64,000 bases of DNA from Thalassotalea fonticola (GTDB lineage Bacteria; Pseudomonadota; Gammaproteobacteria; Enterobacterales; Alteromonadaceae). The stretch spans positions 2,604,001 to 2,668,000 of the forward strand of contig NZ_CP136600.1 in NCBI RefSeq assembly GCF_032911225.1. Reading direction: 5' to 3'. A program made the translations under genes and the position numbers. The notes beneath the pieces are model-generated. The model was not told where the DNA came from. It saw only the letters and a list, made by a program, of their open reading frames with translations, and did not search any database. This document shows, one piece after another, positions 1 to 9,991 of this stretch (within the stretch, counting starts at the first letter, position 1; every line of letters begins with the position of its first letter).

Positions 1-3000
1 AATACTGCCACTTCCTAAGATTATGTGGCGACGATCGTGTGATACTCGTACTGGGTGTCGTATACCAGTACTGCTGTGGTAAGGTGAATCACCTTCGGCA
101 CCAATAGTTCCGATCACCTGATTAATTTCTTCATAGTGAAGATCATTTGGTGATGTGCCATCTCGAAGGAAATAAACTTTCGAGGTATGGCTATTCCACG
201 CATAGGTTTGCGAACGTCTATTCCAATCTTCCTGATCGGTTAACTGGCCATTGCGATCAAAAATATAATGGGTATTCCAGGCACCACTGCCATCCTGAGC
301 TAGAACAAAGTTACCTACAGATGCCAAGCCGCCAACTGGCATAGCGGTATTAGCAAAATCTACTTCAGCGCTTAAATCAGCTAATGCTACATAGCTAATT
401 TTGCCATTGCCATAACCTAAATAAATGCGTTGGTGCGAACTTGAAAATGCCATATGAGTCGGTGCTAAAGAATGTACCGCTGTCGACTGCCCGACAAAAA
501 TAGGGTTTCCATAGCGCTGTGAGTCACTTAGCCAGCGATAAATTTTATTATTTGCCTGACTTAGCAAATAAATATCACCACTATCATCTGCAACAATCAC
601 ATCCGGAACGAAATTAGGAACGGTTGCGCCGTAGTCACAAACGCCATCAATACCATGAGAATCTAACCAACAAGCACTGTCGGTTGGAAAAGCATCAATT
701 GTTAAATTAGAGCTACTATCTAATTGTGATTTACCTTCGTTCCATGCATCTGGGTAACCGTCATTGTCACTGTCAACGGAGGCAGCTATGTCTTGCGGGA
801 ACGCATCTTCGAGGTTAGAAACTCCATCTTCGTCACTGTCACTGCTTGGTATATACGAATACACCTTTAATTTAGCTGCTTGTTTAAGCACTATTGACGC
901 GTTATCACCATCAGCAATAACTTCTTGTACTATACCTTCTATGCGTACTGTTTCAACAACTCTAAACTCAGAATCGCGTCGATATAGGGTTGTTGTACTA
1001 CCACTAATATGTAATGTAACAAGTGAATTATCGACTTGCCAAAAAGCAAAATCGAAGCCGGTATTTATCGAGCCAAACCAACTTAAACCGTCCGCATTAT
1101 ATATATCGCCACTGCCCAAAAGAACAAGACTGTCATCATATGAGATACTGATCGGTCCAGTAATACTGTAAGCTCCATGATAAGGGGAGTCATCTGAGCG
1201 CACAAAACTGCCATCACTATTGATCTGAGTAGAAATAATATCATTCGGTGATATTCCGTCTCTAAAATGATAAAGCCTTGATAATGAATTATTCCACTGG
1301 GTATAGATAGAAGTATCATAATAATCTTGCGATTGAGCGATTATGTCACCGTAAGTATTAATGCTTTTATAGACACCGTAGGAATAGCCATTACATTCTC
1401 GGGCAACAAGGTACGTACCTGCGTCAATTAATGAACTTACGCAGTTATCAAGCTGCGCATGATGATTTAGGGTAAATTCATCATTCAGGTATTTTATCTC
1501 GCCGCTGGCATAGCCAACATATAAGCGTTGATGAGCTTCAGAGTACTCAATATCAGTAACGCCAGCGGTGCTTGTCACTGATTCGAATGATTGACTTTCA
1601 ATATTAAAATTCAATAAAAGCGCAGAGCTGTCAGTATAAAAATAGATGTTCCCGGCGTCAGAATAGCTAATATGATTTAGCTGCTGAGCAGCTAACCAAG
1701 TTAAATAACACGCAGTACCATTGCCGTCAGATTCGGCACTACAACTAGCATCGGTTTGATAAAAATCGGCATTATCACCAACGCCATCCATATCGGTATC
1801 AGCAGACTCTGCGCCATCTAACGGAAATACATCACTTTCGTCTAACACACCGTCGTTATCATCGTCACCATCAATGTTATTGCCAAGACCGTCTAAATCT
1901 GTATCGATTGACTCAGTGCTATCTAACGGAAATGTATCATCTTCGTCTAACACACCGTCGTTATCATCGTCATCATCAACGTTATTAACTAGACCATCAT
2001 TATCCGAATCTCGGACATCTTCTAGAAGAATAATTGCATCTAATAATTCCTCAGCAAGAACGATCATTTGCTGCCCAATAAGAGTATCGTCAATAAAATC
2101 ACCAACTAAAACAGCTACAAAACTTTCAAAACTAATTTCGAGTTGTTCAAAGTCAACTTCCAGTTCATTTTTAACTTCGTTTGCCAGCCGCTCTTGTTCG
2201 GCTAATATTGCCCCTTTTAATTCATTCAAATTAATTTCGTTAGCATAAAACTGCTCAATTAAGTGAGCAATCCCTTTTTCAATTGAGTCGGTAAAAGGTG
2301 AAATAATAACATTAGCGATCGCATCGTTTGTAGAAGTTGTATCAACAAATGGCATACGGGAAATCGTAATCGGTGTATCTTTATAATTAACCTCGATGCG
2401 ACTTTCATCGATAGCACCTTCTCCCAAATAGGCTCTTATAGGTACAGATTTCAATATAGACAATTTACTTTCTGGGTAGAATAAAACATAGCTACCATCT
2501 TTATCTGAATAGCTATGAATTTCATTTTCATCAAATACTTTATTTAAGTTTGTATCAACGTAAACTAAAGCTCCCTGAATGTAGCCGTCCATCACTTTAC
2601 CGCTAATGGTTATAGCATTTTCAACAGTGATTGACAGCATTTGTGTAACTTCTTCAAAACCATCATTCAGGGTAATGCTAATATCCGGGTATAAGCCAGC
2701 GTCAGCCAGCCCTGGTTGAATCAATAGTTGCAAACTTTCACTATCAAAAGATACCCAAGAAGGCAAGTTGTTAGCATTTACTTCGACAGGATCATTGTCT
2801 TTATCTGATATTTGTACGGTATAGACTAATTCTTCTGTTTCCATTAATTCTATAGATGGCAAAGAGGTAAGCGATGGTAATCGGTTTACATTGATGACTT
2901 CAATGGAAAAAACACTTAATGACTTGTTATTCGAGCCATCACTTACCGAAATTAATATATCAGCATAGACCCCAGCATCATTATAAGTAGGTGTACCGCT

Positions 3001-3273
3001 GAGAATTCCCGTGGCAGAGTCGAATGTAGCCCATGACGGTAACTTCTGAATTGAAAATTGAATACCAGTTTGATTGCTGCTATTTAGTACAGGTTGAAAT
3101 ATATATTCGCTATTTTCCACAACTGAAGCATTTGGTACTCCAGAAATTTCCAATATATTTTCATTTGAGCTGCCTCCACTGTCTTCGTTGCCTCCGCTGC
3201 CACCACATGAGAACAACGAGAGAAAAGCCAAAACGATGAAAATATTACGAAACAACGGTGTTAAGATTTGCAT
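1..3273 (-). CDS. Large secreted lipoprotein with Ig-like domains, thrombospondin type 3 repeats and propeller-like repeats (C-terminus outside window)
   Basis: The frame stays open from an ATG at 3271-3273 to the left edge (1091 codons), so the C-terminus is missing. The N-terminus is a lipoprotein signal: hydrophobic stretch at residues 8-21, then lipobox LFSC with Cys23 and a Gly/Ser-rich linker, so the mature protein is probably membrane-anchored and exposed. Next come two putative Ig-like domains (PSWATFDSATGILSGTP near residue 80, and a second near 150-200), and a domain starting ISGKVMDGYIQGA that resembles carboxypeptidase-regulatory or SD-type domains. Acidic DxDxDG calcium-binding repeats of the thrombospondin type 3 kind lie near residues 420-510 and again near 810-845. 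Two long related segments follow, sharing DSPYH and RDGxSPND motifs, and look like beta-propeller repeats. Adhesion or matrix binding is possible, but no function can be assigned. The gene lies downstream of lpdA behind a terminator, so it is probably transcribed separately. Confidence 0.8.
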   Translation of the reverse strand, partial: MQILTPLFRNIFIVLAFLSLFSCGGSGGNEDSGGSSNENILEISGVPNASVVENSEYIFQPVLNSSNQTGIQFSIQKLPSWATFDSATGILSGTPTYNDAGVYADILISVSDGSNNKSLSVFSIEVINVNRLPSLTSLPSIELMETEELVYTVQISDKDNDPVEVNANNLPSWVSFDSESLQLLIQPGLADAGLYPDISITLNDGFEEVTQMLSITVENAITISGKVMDGYIQGALVYVDTNLNKVFDENEIHSYSDKDGSYVLFYPESKLSILKSVPIRAYLGEGAIDESRIEVNYKDTPITISRMPFVDTTSTNDAIANVIISPFTDSIEKGIAHLIEQFYANEINLNELKGAILAEQERLANEVKNELEVDFEQLEISFESFVAVLVGDFIDDTLIGQQMIVLAEELLDAIILLEDVRDSDNDGLVNNVDDDDDNDGVLDEDDTFPLDSTESIDTDLDGLGNNIDGDDDNDGVLDESDVFPLDGAESADTDMDGVGDNADFYQTDASCSAESDGNGTACYLTWLAAQQLNHISYSDAGNIYFYTDSSALLLNFNIESQSFESVTSTAGVTDIEYSEAHQRLYVGYASGEIKYLNDEFTLNHHAQLDNCVSSLIDAGTYLVARECNGYSYGVYKSINTYGDIIAQSQDYYDTSIYTQWNNSLSRLYHFRDGISPNDIISTQINSDGSFVRSDDSPYHGAYSITGPISISYDDSLVLLGSGDIYNADGLSWFGSINTGFDFAFWQVDNSLVTLHISGSTTTLYRRDSEFRVVETVRIEGIVQEVIADGDNASIVLKQAAKLKVYSYIPSSDSDEDGVSNLEDAFPQDIAASVDSDNDGYPDAWNEGKSQLDSSSNLTIDAFPTDSACWLDSHGIDGVCDYGATVPNFVPDVIVADDSGDIYLLSQANNKIYRWLSDSQRYGNPIFVGQSTAVHSLAPTHMAFSSSHQRIYLGYGNGKISYVALADLSAEVDFANTAMPVGGLASVGNFVLAQDGSGAWNTHYIFDRNGQLTDQEDWNRRSQTYAWNSHTSKVYFLRDGTSPNDLHYEEINQVIGTIGAEGDSPYHSSTGIRHPVRVSHDRRHIILGSGSI
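1743..2010 (-). repeat. Direct repeat encoding thrombospondin type 3 calcium-binding units
   Basis: Two nearly identical DNA stretches, beginning near 1815 and 1922 and about 107 bases apart, encode the acidic unit DNDGVLDE followed by a variable part and FPLD. They lie within the lipoprotein gene. Such DxDxDG units bind calcium in known proteins; here that is inference from the spacing of acidic residues. Confidence 0.7.
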
Positions 3274-3513
3274 AAAGTCCCTGATTTATATTTTTATTTT
3301 TCCATTTATTGGACAAATGTTACATAAAAACCAGTTAACTTTCAAAACTTTAATTCATCCAAAATTTATTTATTAATCATTTAATAGTTATTTAAACTTT
3401 TATCCTACCTTATAAGGGTTGATATAACGCGCGAATAAAACTGTTCCAGGTTTCTGATGATAATCTCAATTCACGCCAACCATTAGTTAATTAAACCCTG
3501 AATTATAGAATAA
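3274..3513. other. Intergenic region upstream of the lipoprotein gene
   Basis: AT-rich stretch between the lpdA terminator and the lipoprotein start; it must hold the minus-strand promoter of the lipoprotein gene, although no clear -35/-10 pair could be picked. Around 3424-3482 it carries the two halves of a dispersed repeat (ATAACGCGCGAATAAA and TTCACGCCAACC) separated by about 30 bases. The same halves are contiguous near 27561-27590. Confidence 0.5.
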
Positions 3514-3540
3514 AAAAAACCACCGAGTAGGTGGTTTTTT
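3514..3540 (-). terminator. Rho-independent terminator after lpdA
   Basis: An inverted repeat AAAAAACCACC / GGTGGTTTTTT with loop GAGTA lies 22 bases past the lpdA stop. On the minus strand it ends in a T tract. Because it is symmetric with A and T runs on both sides it could act in both directions. Confidence 0.85.
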
Positions 3541-3562
3541 TAAGGTTAATTAGAGCAAGTTT

Positions 3563-4996
3563 TTACTTTTTCTTTTTCACCGCTTTTGCATTTGGAAGGT
3601 CGGTGATTGAACCTTCAAAAATTTCTGCCGCTAAACCAATTGATTCGTTTAACGTTGGGTGAGCATGAATGGTTAAACCAATATCTTCAGCATCTGCCCC
3701 CATTTCTACAGCTAAACAAATTTCGCCAAGCATTTCGCCAGCATTTATACCTACGATAGCACCACCTAATACTCGGCCAGTGTCTTTTTCGAAGATCATC
3801 TTCGTTTTACCTTCAGTACGAGCTGAAGCGATAGCACGACCAGATGCAGCCCATGGGAAGTTAGCAACTTCAATGTTTAAGCCTTGTTCTTTTGCTTCAC
3901 GTTCAGTAACACCAACCCAAGCCATTTCTGGGTCAGTATAAGCGATTGAAGGAATACAACGAGGGTCAAATACGTGTTTTTTGCCAGCAATAACTTCAGC
4001 TGCACAATGTGCTTCATGTACTGCTTTGTGAGCAAGCATTGGTTGACCAACAACATCACCGATAGCGAAGATGTGATTAACGTTAGTACGTAATTCGTTA
4101 GTTACGTTGATGAAACCGCGTTCATCAACATTAACGCCGGCTTTGTCAGCAGCAACTAAGTGGCCGTTTGGCTTACGACCAACAGCAACTAAAATTTTGT
4201 CATAACGAACTTGTTCTGCCGGTGCTTTTTTACCTTCAAAGGTAACGTATAAACCATCGTCTTTAGCTTCAACAGCAACAACTTTAGTAGACAACATGAT
4301 GTTGAATTTTTTCTTGTTGTAGTTGTTGTAAACTTTAACAATGTCTTTATCAGCAGCTGGTACTAATTGATCAGCAAATTCTACCACTGATACGTTAGAA
4401 CCTAATGCTGAGTATACAGTGCCCATTTCTAAACCGATGATGCCACCGCCTAGAACTAGCATTTCACCAGGTACGTCTTGTAATTCAAGCGCACCAGTTG
4501 AGTCGATAACGCGAGGGTCATCGTTAGGGATAAATGGTAAATCGATCACTGATGAGCCAGCAGCGATAATAGCATTATCAAAAGAGATATTAGTCACTTC
4601 GCCGTCATTACCTTCAACAGCAATAGTGTTGCTACCGGTAAATTTACCGTAACCTGTAACAGTTTTAACTTTACGTGCCTTAGACATGCCGCCTAAACCG
4701 CCAGTAAGTTGACCAATAACGTCTTCTTTCCAGCTACGAATTTTGTCTAAGTCAATTTTTGGTGCGCCAAACGTAACACCATGAGAGGCCATAGCAGCCG
4801 CATCATCAATTACTTTAGCAACATGAAGCAATGCTTTAGAAGGAATACAACCGACGTTTAAACAAACTCCGCCAAGCGTAGCGCGGCTTTCTACTAGTAC
4901 TACGTCTAAACCAAGATCAGCTGCACGAAAAGCTGCAGAATAGCCACCAGGGCCAGCGCCTAAAACAACGACTTGGGTTTTAATATCGTTACTCAT
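3563..4996 (-). CDS. lpdA: Dihydrolipoyl dehydrogenase (E3)
   Basis: This FAD flavoenzyme reoxidises the dihydrolipoyl groups of pyruvate dehydrogenase and related 2-oxoacid complexes, passing electrons to NAD+. The 477-residue protein has an N-terminal FAD-binding GxGPGG motif (residues 13-18), the redox-active disulfide in GGVCLNVGC (Cys45 and Cys50), a second dinucleotide motif LGGGIIGLEMG in the middle, and the C-terminal catalytic pair His446/Glu451 in HAHPTLNE. Length and motifs match the E. coli enzyme. It follows aceF after 479 bases, so in addition to readthrough from pdhR-aceEF it may have its own promoter, as in E. coli, where E3 is shared with 2-oxoglutarate dehydrogenase. A strong terminator follows. 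The tail ends in KKKK, which is slightly unusual. Confidence 0.97.
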   Translation of the reverse strand: MSNDIKTQVVVLGAGPGGYSAAFRAADLGLDVVLVESRATLGGVCLNVGCIPSKALLHVAKVIDDAAAMASHGVTFGAPKIDLDKIRSWKEDVIGQLTGGLGGMSKARKVKTVTGYGKFTGSNTIAVEGNDGEVTNISFDNAIIAAGSSVIDLPFIPNDDPRVIDSTGALELQDVPGEMLVLGGGIIGLEMGTVYSALGSNVSVVEFADQLVPAADKDIVKVYNNYNKKKFNIMLSTKVVAVEAKDDGLYVTFEGKKAPAEQVRYDKILVAVGRKPNGHLVAADKAGVNVDERGFINVTNELRTNVNHIFAIGDVVGQPMLAHKAVHEAHCAAEVIAGKKHVFDPRCIPSIAYTDPEMAWVGVTEREAKEQGLNIEVANFPWAASGRAIASARTEGKTKMIFEKDTGRVLGGAIVGINAGEMLGEICLAVEMGADAEDIGLTIHAHPTLNESIGLAAEIFEGSITDLPNAKAVKKKK

Positions 4997-5475
4997 GTTT
5001 ACCTCAAATACCTATAAATAGTAGGCTAACTTTATTGTAAGTTGGCCATTTTACGCCACCCCTGCAATTTAGGCATGACATGTATGAATTCAAATTTAAA
5101 AAACCGCTAAACGCGATTATTTTGTACCTTATGCATAAATTTTCAAATCGATCTAAGCATAGGTTTATTTTCCGGGGCAAGTTTACAGGTTGTGACAAAA
5201 AATCGCCAACTTTTAAGTCAAAATTAATAAACTTTTAGACTTAAGTTGTATGTTTTCATTGCCGCTTACAACTAAATACCAATTATACAAAAAATCTTAG
5301 TTGAAATATCTGTTTTAACAAGCCTTTTAATCAGTCTCCGGCGACCTTTTTATAAACATTTAAATGTTTGATTAAATTTTTAGAGGGGCCGGACACTATT
5401 AATTATTGGCTAGTTATTAACATTATTAATCAATACTCGCGTTAACAACTAACCAAACATCTATAATAATAAAAC
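4997..5475. other. Long aceF-lpdA intergenic region
   Basis: This 479-base AT-rich stretch holds no credible gene. Read on the minus strand it should contain the end of the aceF message and probably a separate lpdA promoter. A perfect 16-base palindrome AAACATTTAAATGTTT is at 5354-5369, and a GC-rich patch (GGGGCCGGAC) is next to it at about 5384-5393. No recognised operator is visible and no PdhR-type ATTGGT/ACCAAT site is present. Confidence 0.5.
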
Positions 5476-7137
5476 CTATAGAATTAACTGACGAATATCA
5501 GACATCACAGACGATAAATGTACAGTAAAGCGTGCGGCTAATGCGCCATCAATTACACGGTGATCGTATGACATTGATAATGGCAACATTAACTTCGGCT
5601 CAAAGTCTTTACCATTCCATTTAGGTTTCATTTCAGACTTAGATACACCTAAAATTGCTACCTCTGGTGCATTTACAATTGGTGTAAATGCTGTGCCACC
5701 AATACCGCCAAGACTAGAGATAGTAAAACAACCACCTTGCATGTCAGCAGCTTTCAGCTTACCGTCACGGGCTTTAATACTAATTTCTAATAACTCTTTT
5801 GATAGCTGATGGATGCCTTTTTGGTCAACATCACGTACTACTGGTACCACTAAACCATTTGGCGTATCTACCGCTACACCAATGTTGATGTATTTTTTCA
5901 TGATCAGGCTTTCACCATCTTCACTTAAGCTTGAGTTAAATACCGGGAACTCGCGTAATGCATCAGCGGCAGCTTTTAAAATAAACACTAATGGCGTAAT
6001 TTTAAAACCAAGCTTTTTCTTTTCAGCAATAACGTTTTGTTCTTTACGGAACGCTTCAACGTTAGTGATATCGGCTTCATCAAACTGAGTAACATGCGGG
6101 ATAGTTACCCAGTTGCGGTGTAAGAATGGTCCAGATATTTTCTGAATACGAGTTAATGGCAATGTTTCAATTTCACCAAATTTAGAAAAATCAATTGGCT
6201 TGCTATCAATAACTTGTAATCCACCTGCGCCACCGGCAACAGAAGTATTCGCCGTAGCTTTAGGACGTGATAATTCATATTTAACGTAAGACTGAACATC
6301 TTCTTTTAAAATACGACCTTTATTACCAGTACCTTTGACCTTAGTTAAGTCGACACCAAATTCACGGCCGATACGTCGAATTGACGGCGATGCGTAAATG
6401 TGACCTTGGCTTTGCTTAGTACCAGCACTTGGATGGTGCGGCACTGGAGCAGCTTTAGGCGCTTGTGGTGCAGGAGCTGCTACAACAGTAGTTTCTTTAA
6501 CTGGTGCCGGAGCTGCGGCAGGGGTGGCCTCTTGAGTTGCACCGCCGCCTGAAGTTTCAAGCATAATAACCAAGCTACCTTGGCCAACTTTATCACCAAC
6601 AGCAACTTTAACTTCAACAACTTTACCGCCTTGTGGTGCAGGTACGTCCATAGTTGCTTTGTCAGTTTCTAAGGTAATTAAGCCATCTTCAGCTTCAATC
6701 TCATCGCCAACGGCAACTAATACTTCAATAATATCTACTTCACCGTCTTCACCAATGTCTGGTACGGTTACTTCAATTACAGCACTTTCAGTTGCAACTA
6801 CAGCAGGAGCTGCGGCTACTGGCGCTGCTTCCGCAACGGGCGCTGGCTCTGCGGCAACAGGTGCTGCAGCTTCAGGTTCAGCAGCAGGTGCATCAGCACC
6901 GGCCGCTTCAATCATCACGACTAAATCACCTTCGTTGATTTTATCACCTACGGCAACTTTGATTTCAGTGATAGTACCGGCAAATGGTGCAGGAATATCC
7001 ATAGATGCCTTGTCAGTTTCAACACTAACTAATGCATCTTCTACTTCAACTGTATCACCAACGGCAACACATAACTCAATAATTTCAACCTCATCGCCAC
7101 CTACATCAGGGACTAGAACTTGTTTAATATCAGACAT
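5476..7137 (-). CDS. aceF: Pyruvate dehydrogenase E2, dihydrolipoyllysine acetyltransferase
   Basis: Core of the pyruvate dehydrogenase complex: it carries acetyl groups on swinging lipoyl arms and transfers them to CoA. The 553-residue protein has two lipoyl domains (lipoylated Lys43 in ETDKASMD and Lys160 in ETDKATMD). Ala/Pro/Val-rich flexible linkers lie at about 82-120 and 197-240. A peripheral subunit-binding domain is at about 247-285 ([18 protein letters not shown]). The catalytic acyltransferase domain extends to the end, with active-site His526 and Asp530 in [10 protein letters not shown]. coli AceF has three lipoyl domains and about 630 residues, so this is a two-lipoyl form. The gene lies 23 bases after aceE and is surely co-transcribed with it. 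Confidence 0.97.
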   Translation of the reverse strand: MSDIKQVLVPDVGGDEVEIIELCVAVGDTVEVEDALVSVETDKASMDIPAPFAGTITEIKVAVGDKINEGDLVVMIEAAGADAPAAEPEAAAPVAAEPAPVAEAAPVAAAPAVVATESAVIEVTVPDIGEDGEVDIIEVLVAVGDEIEAEDGLITLETDKATMDVPAPQGGKVVEVKVAVGDKVGQGSLVIMLETSGGGATQEATPAAAPAPVKETTVVAAPAPQAPKAAPVPHHPSAGTKQSQGHIYASPSIRRIGREFGVDLTKVKGTGNKGRILKEDVQSYVKYELSRPKATANTSVAGGAGGLQVIDSKPIDFSKFGEIETLPLTRIQKISGPFLHRNWVTIPHVTQFDEADITNVEAFRKEQNVIAEKKKLGFKITPLVFILKAAADALREFPVFNSSLSEDGESLIMKKYINIGVAVDTPNGLVVPVVRDVDQKGIHQLSKELLEISIKARDGKLKAADMQGGCFTISSLGGIGGTAFTPIVNAPEVAILGVSKSEMKPKWNGKDFEPKLMLPLSMSYDHRVIDGALAARFTVHLSSVMSDIRQLIL

Positions 7138-7160
7138 CTGTATTTTCCTTTCCTAGTCAA

Positions 7161-9833
7161 TTACGCGTATAGCGGGTTAATTTTGTCAGTGTTAATACCA
7201 AAGTCTTTAATCGCTTTAGTCACTACAGTCATTTTAATTTCACCACGTTGTGCTAGCTCGTATAATGAAGCAACAACAATGTAGTTATGGTCAACTTCAA
7301 AGTGACGACGTAAATTAGCACGTGAATCACTGCGACCAAATCCGTCTGTACCTAATACACGGTAATCAGTATCGATGAAGGCACGAACTTGATCAGAGTA
7401 TGCTTTAACATAATCAGTTGCAGAAATTGCAGGACCATTGTCCTTAGTAATTACTTGGCTAATATATGGTACTTTCTGCTCTGCTTCTGGATGAAGCATG
7501 TTGTAACGTACTGCTTCTTGACCTTCACGTGCTAGTTCGTTGTAACTGGTTACCGAGTAAACGTCACTTGAAATGCCAAAATCGTTAGCAAGAATTTGAG
7601 CAGCAGCGCGAACTTGTAATAAAATAGTACCTGAACCCATAAGCTGAACATTCGCTTTCGCTTTTTTGCTTGGCTTAACAGTTTCTAGCTTGTAAATACC
7701 TTTAATGATGCCATCTTCTGCATCTGCTGGCATTGCCGGGTGCTGATAGTTTTCATTCATCAAGGTTAAGTAGAAGAAGATGTTTTCATTTTCTTCATAC
7801 ATTCTGCGCAAGCCTTCACGTACTACAACGGCAACTTCATAACCGTAAGTTGGATCGTAAGTAACACAGTTTGGAATTAAGCCCGCTTGAACATGTGAAT
7901 GACCATCTTGATGTTGTAAACCTTCACCGTTTAGCGTTGTACGTCCAGCTGTTGCACCTAATAAGAAACCACGTGCCTGACTGTCTGCTGCTGCCCAAGC
8001 TAAATCGCCAACACGTTGGAAACCAAACATTGAATAGTAAATGTAGAACGGGATAGTGGTAGCATTACACGTTGAATAAGACGTACCAGATGCAACCCAT
8101 GAAGCCATTGCGCCTAGCTCGTTAATACCTTCCTGTAATACTTGACCTTTTTTATCTTCACGATAATAAGCAACTTGATCAGCATCTTGAGGTACGTATT
8201 TTTGGCCTTCGTTAGCGTAAATACCAACTTGGCGGAATAAACCTTCCATACCAAAGGTACGTGCTTCATCAGGAATAATAGGAACAATGCGCTTACCAAT
8301 TTGTTTATCTTTTAATAAATTGTTAAGTACACGAACAAATTGCATTGTTGAAGAAACTTCACGCTCGCCAGAGCCTTTCAATACCGCATCAAAAATTTTC
8401 AGTTGCGGAATTTCCATTGCTGCTTCTGGTTGCTCTAGACGTGCTGGTAATGAACCACCTAATGCTTCACGACGCGCCATCATGTATTTGTATTCAGCAC
8501 TGTCTTCTGGGAACTTGTAGTACGGTAAGTCAGCAATATCTTCGTCGCTTACCGGGATATTGAAGCGATCGCGATAATGTTTAATTGACTCAACGTCCAT
8601 TTTCTTAACATTATGGGCAATGTTTAATGCTTCACCAGAAGCGCCCAAACCAAAACCTTTAACAGTTTTTGCAAGAATTACCGTTGGACGACCTTTCGTT
8701 TCCATCGCTTTTTTGTAAGCGGCGTACACTTTAACAGGGTCATGACCACCACGGTTTAAGCGATAAATGTCTTCATCAGACATATTAGCCACAAGCGCCG
8801 CTGTTTCAGGGTACTTGTTGAAGAAGTTTTCACGAGTGTACTTACCACCTTTGGCTTTACAGTTTTGGTATTCACCATCTACTGTTTCATTCATCAGTTG
8901 TAAAAGTTTACCTGAAGTATCACGGGCAATTAATGCATCCCAATATGAACCCCAAATAACTTTAACGACTTCCCAGCCTGCGCCGCGGAATGTGCCTTCA
9001 AGTTCTTGAATGATTTTGCCGTTACCACGAACAGGGCCATCAAGACGCTGTAAGTTACAGTTAATCACGAACGTTAAGTTGTCTAAACCTTCACGAGACG
9101 CTAAACCAATTGCACCTAATGATTCTGGCTCATCAGTTTCACCGTCACCTAAGTAACAGTAAACACGTTGGCCTGAACAATCTTTAATGCCACGATCGGT
9201 TAGGTATTTTAAGAAACGAGCAGTATAAATTGCTTGTAATGGACCTAAGCCCATAGATACCGTTGGGAACTGCCAAAAATCAGGCATTAAGTGCGGATGT
9301 GGGTATGAAGATAAACCATTACCGTCAACTTCTTGACGGAAGTTGTTCATTTGATCTTCAGTTAAACGTCCTTCTAAGAAGGCACGAGAATAAATACCTG
9401 GAGAAATATGACCTTGGGCAAAAATAAAATCGCCACTGCCTTTCTCTGAAGCACCTTTAAAGAAATGGTTAAAACCTACATCGTAAAGCATCGCCGAAGA
9501 AGCAAAAGAACCAATGTGGCCACCAAGCTCTAAATCCTTTTTAGAGGCACGTAAAACCAGTACTAAAGCGTTCCAGCGAATTGCCGCACGAATACGTGCT
9601 TCAATTGTTTGATCGGCTGGCATTTGCGGCTCTTGATTTACAGGGATACTGTTTACATAAGCAGTTTTAGCTTCAAATGGTAAATGTGTTCCACCGCGAC
9701 GAGCGCGTTCAATTAAAGACTCTAATAATTGATGAGCACGTGCTGGACCTTCTTGTTCAAGAACAGCTTCCATTGAATCTAGCCATTCTTGTGTTTCTTG
9801 AGGATCAATATCGTGATTGAGTAATTCAGTCAT
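7161..9833 (-). CDS. aceE: Pyruvate dehydrogenase E1 component, homodimeric type
   Basis: Thiamine diphosphate-dependent decarboxylase that opens the pyruvate dehydrogenase reaction: it decarboxylates pyruvate and reductively acetylates the E2 lipoyl group. At 890 residues it matches the homodimeric E1 of gammaproteobacteria (about 887 in E. coli). The ThDP/Mg-binding motif is visible as GDGETDEPESLGAIGLASRE, followed by VINCNLQRLDGPVRGNGK. A His-rich active-site loop GEGLQHQDGHSH is present in the C-terminal half. It stands between pdhR (158-base gap) and aceF (23-base gap) on the same strand, the usual pdhR-aceE-aceF order. Expression is probably controlled by PdhR acting upstream of pdhR; no PdhR site is seen directly before aceE. 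Confidence 0.98.
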   Translation of the reverse strand: MTELLNHDIDPQETQEWLDSMEAVLEQEGPARAHQLLESLIERARRGGTHLPFEAKTAYVNSIPVNQEPQMPADQTIEARIRAAIRWNALVLVLRASKKDLELGGHIGSFASSAMLYDVGFNHFFKGASEKGSGDFIFAQGHISPGIYSRAFLEGRLTEDQMNNFRQEVDGNGLSSYPHPHLMPDFWQFPTVSMGLGPLQAIYTARFLKYLTDRGIKDCSGQRVYCYLGDGETDEPESLGAIGLASREGLDNLTFVINCNLQRLDGPVRGNGKIIQELEGTFRGAGWEVVKVIWGSYWDALIARDTSGKLLQLMNETVDGEYQNCKAKGGKYTRENFFNKYPETAALVANMSDEDIYRLNRGGHDPVKVYAAYKKAMETKGRPTVILAKTVKGFGLGASGEALNIAHNVKKMDVESIKHYRDRFNIPVSDEDIADLPYYKFPEDSAEYKYMMARREALGGSLPARLEQPEAAMEIPQLKIFDAVLKGSGEREVSSTMQFVRVLNNLLKDKQIGKRIVPIIPDEARTFGMEGLFRQVGIYANEGQKYVPQDADQVAYYREDKKGQVLQEGINELGAMASWVASGTSYSTCNATTIPFYIYYSMFGFQRVGDLAWAAADSQARGFLLGATAGRTTLNGEGLQHQDGHSHVQAGLIPNCVTYDPTYGYEVAVVVREGLRRMYEENENIFFYLTLMNENYQHPAMPADAEDGIIKGIYKLETVKPSKKAKANVQLMGSGTILLQVRAAAQILANDFGISSDVYSVTSYNELAREGQEAVRYNMLHPEAEQKVPYISQVITKDNGPAISATDYVKAYSDQVRAFIDTDYRVLGTDGFGRSDSRANLRRHFEVDHNYIVVASLYELAQRGEIKMTVVTKAIKDFGINTDKINPLYA

Positions 9834-9991
9834 AACGATTTTTTAACTCCGGTTCTGATAAACGATTATTGTTTATGTATTAATTTTTAATTTGCATTAA
9901 AGATAGTTCAAATTTCAAACAACCCTTAGTAATCTCTGCCGTTAATTACAATTTTAACGGCGTTTATTGCTCTTTTGGCTGCTTCCTGGCC

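Noticed and set aside
5004..5198. 64-codon minus-strand frame upstream of lpdA
   Set aside because: No ribosome site or recognisable sequence; it lies in an AT-rich control region.
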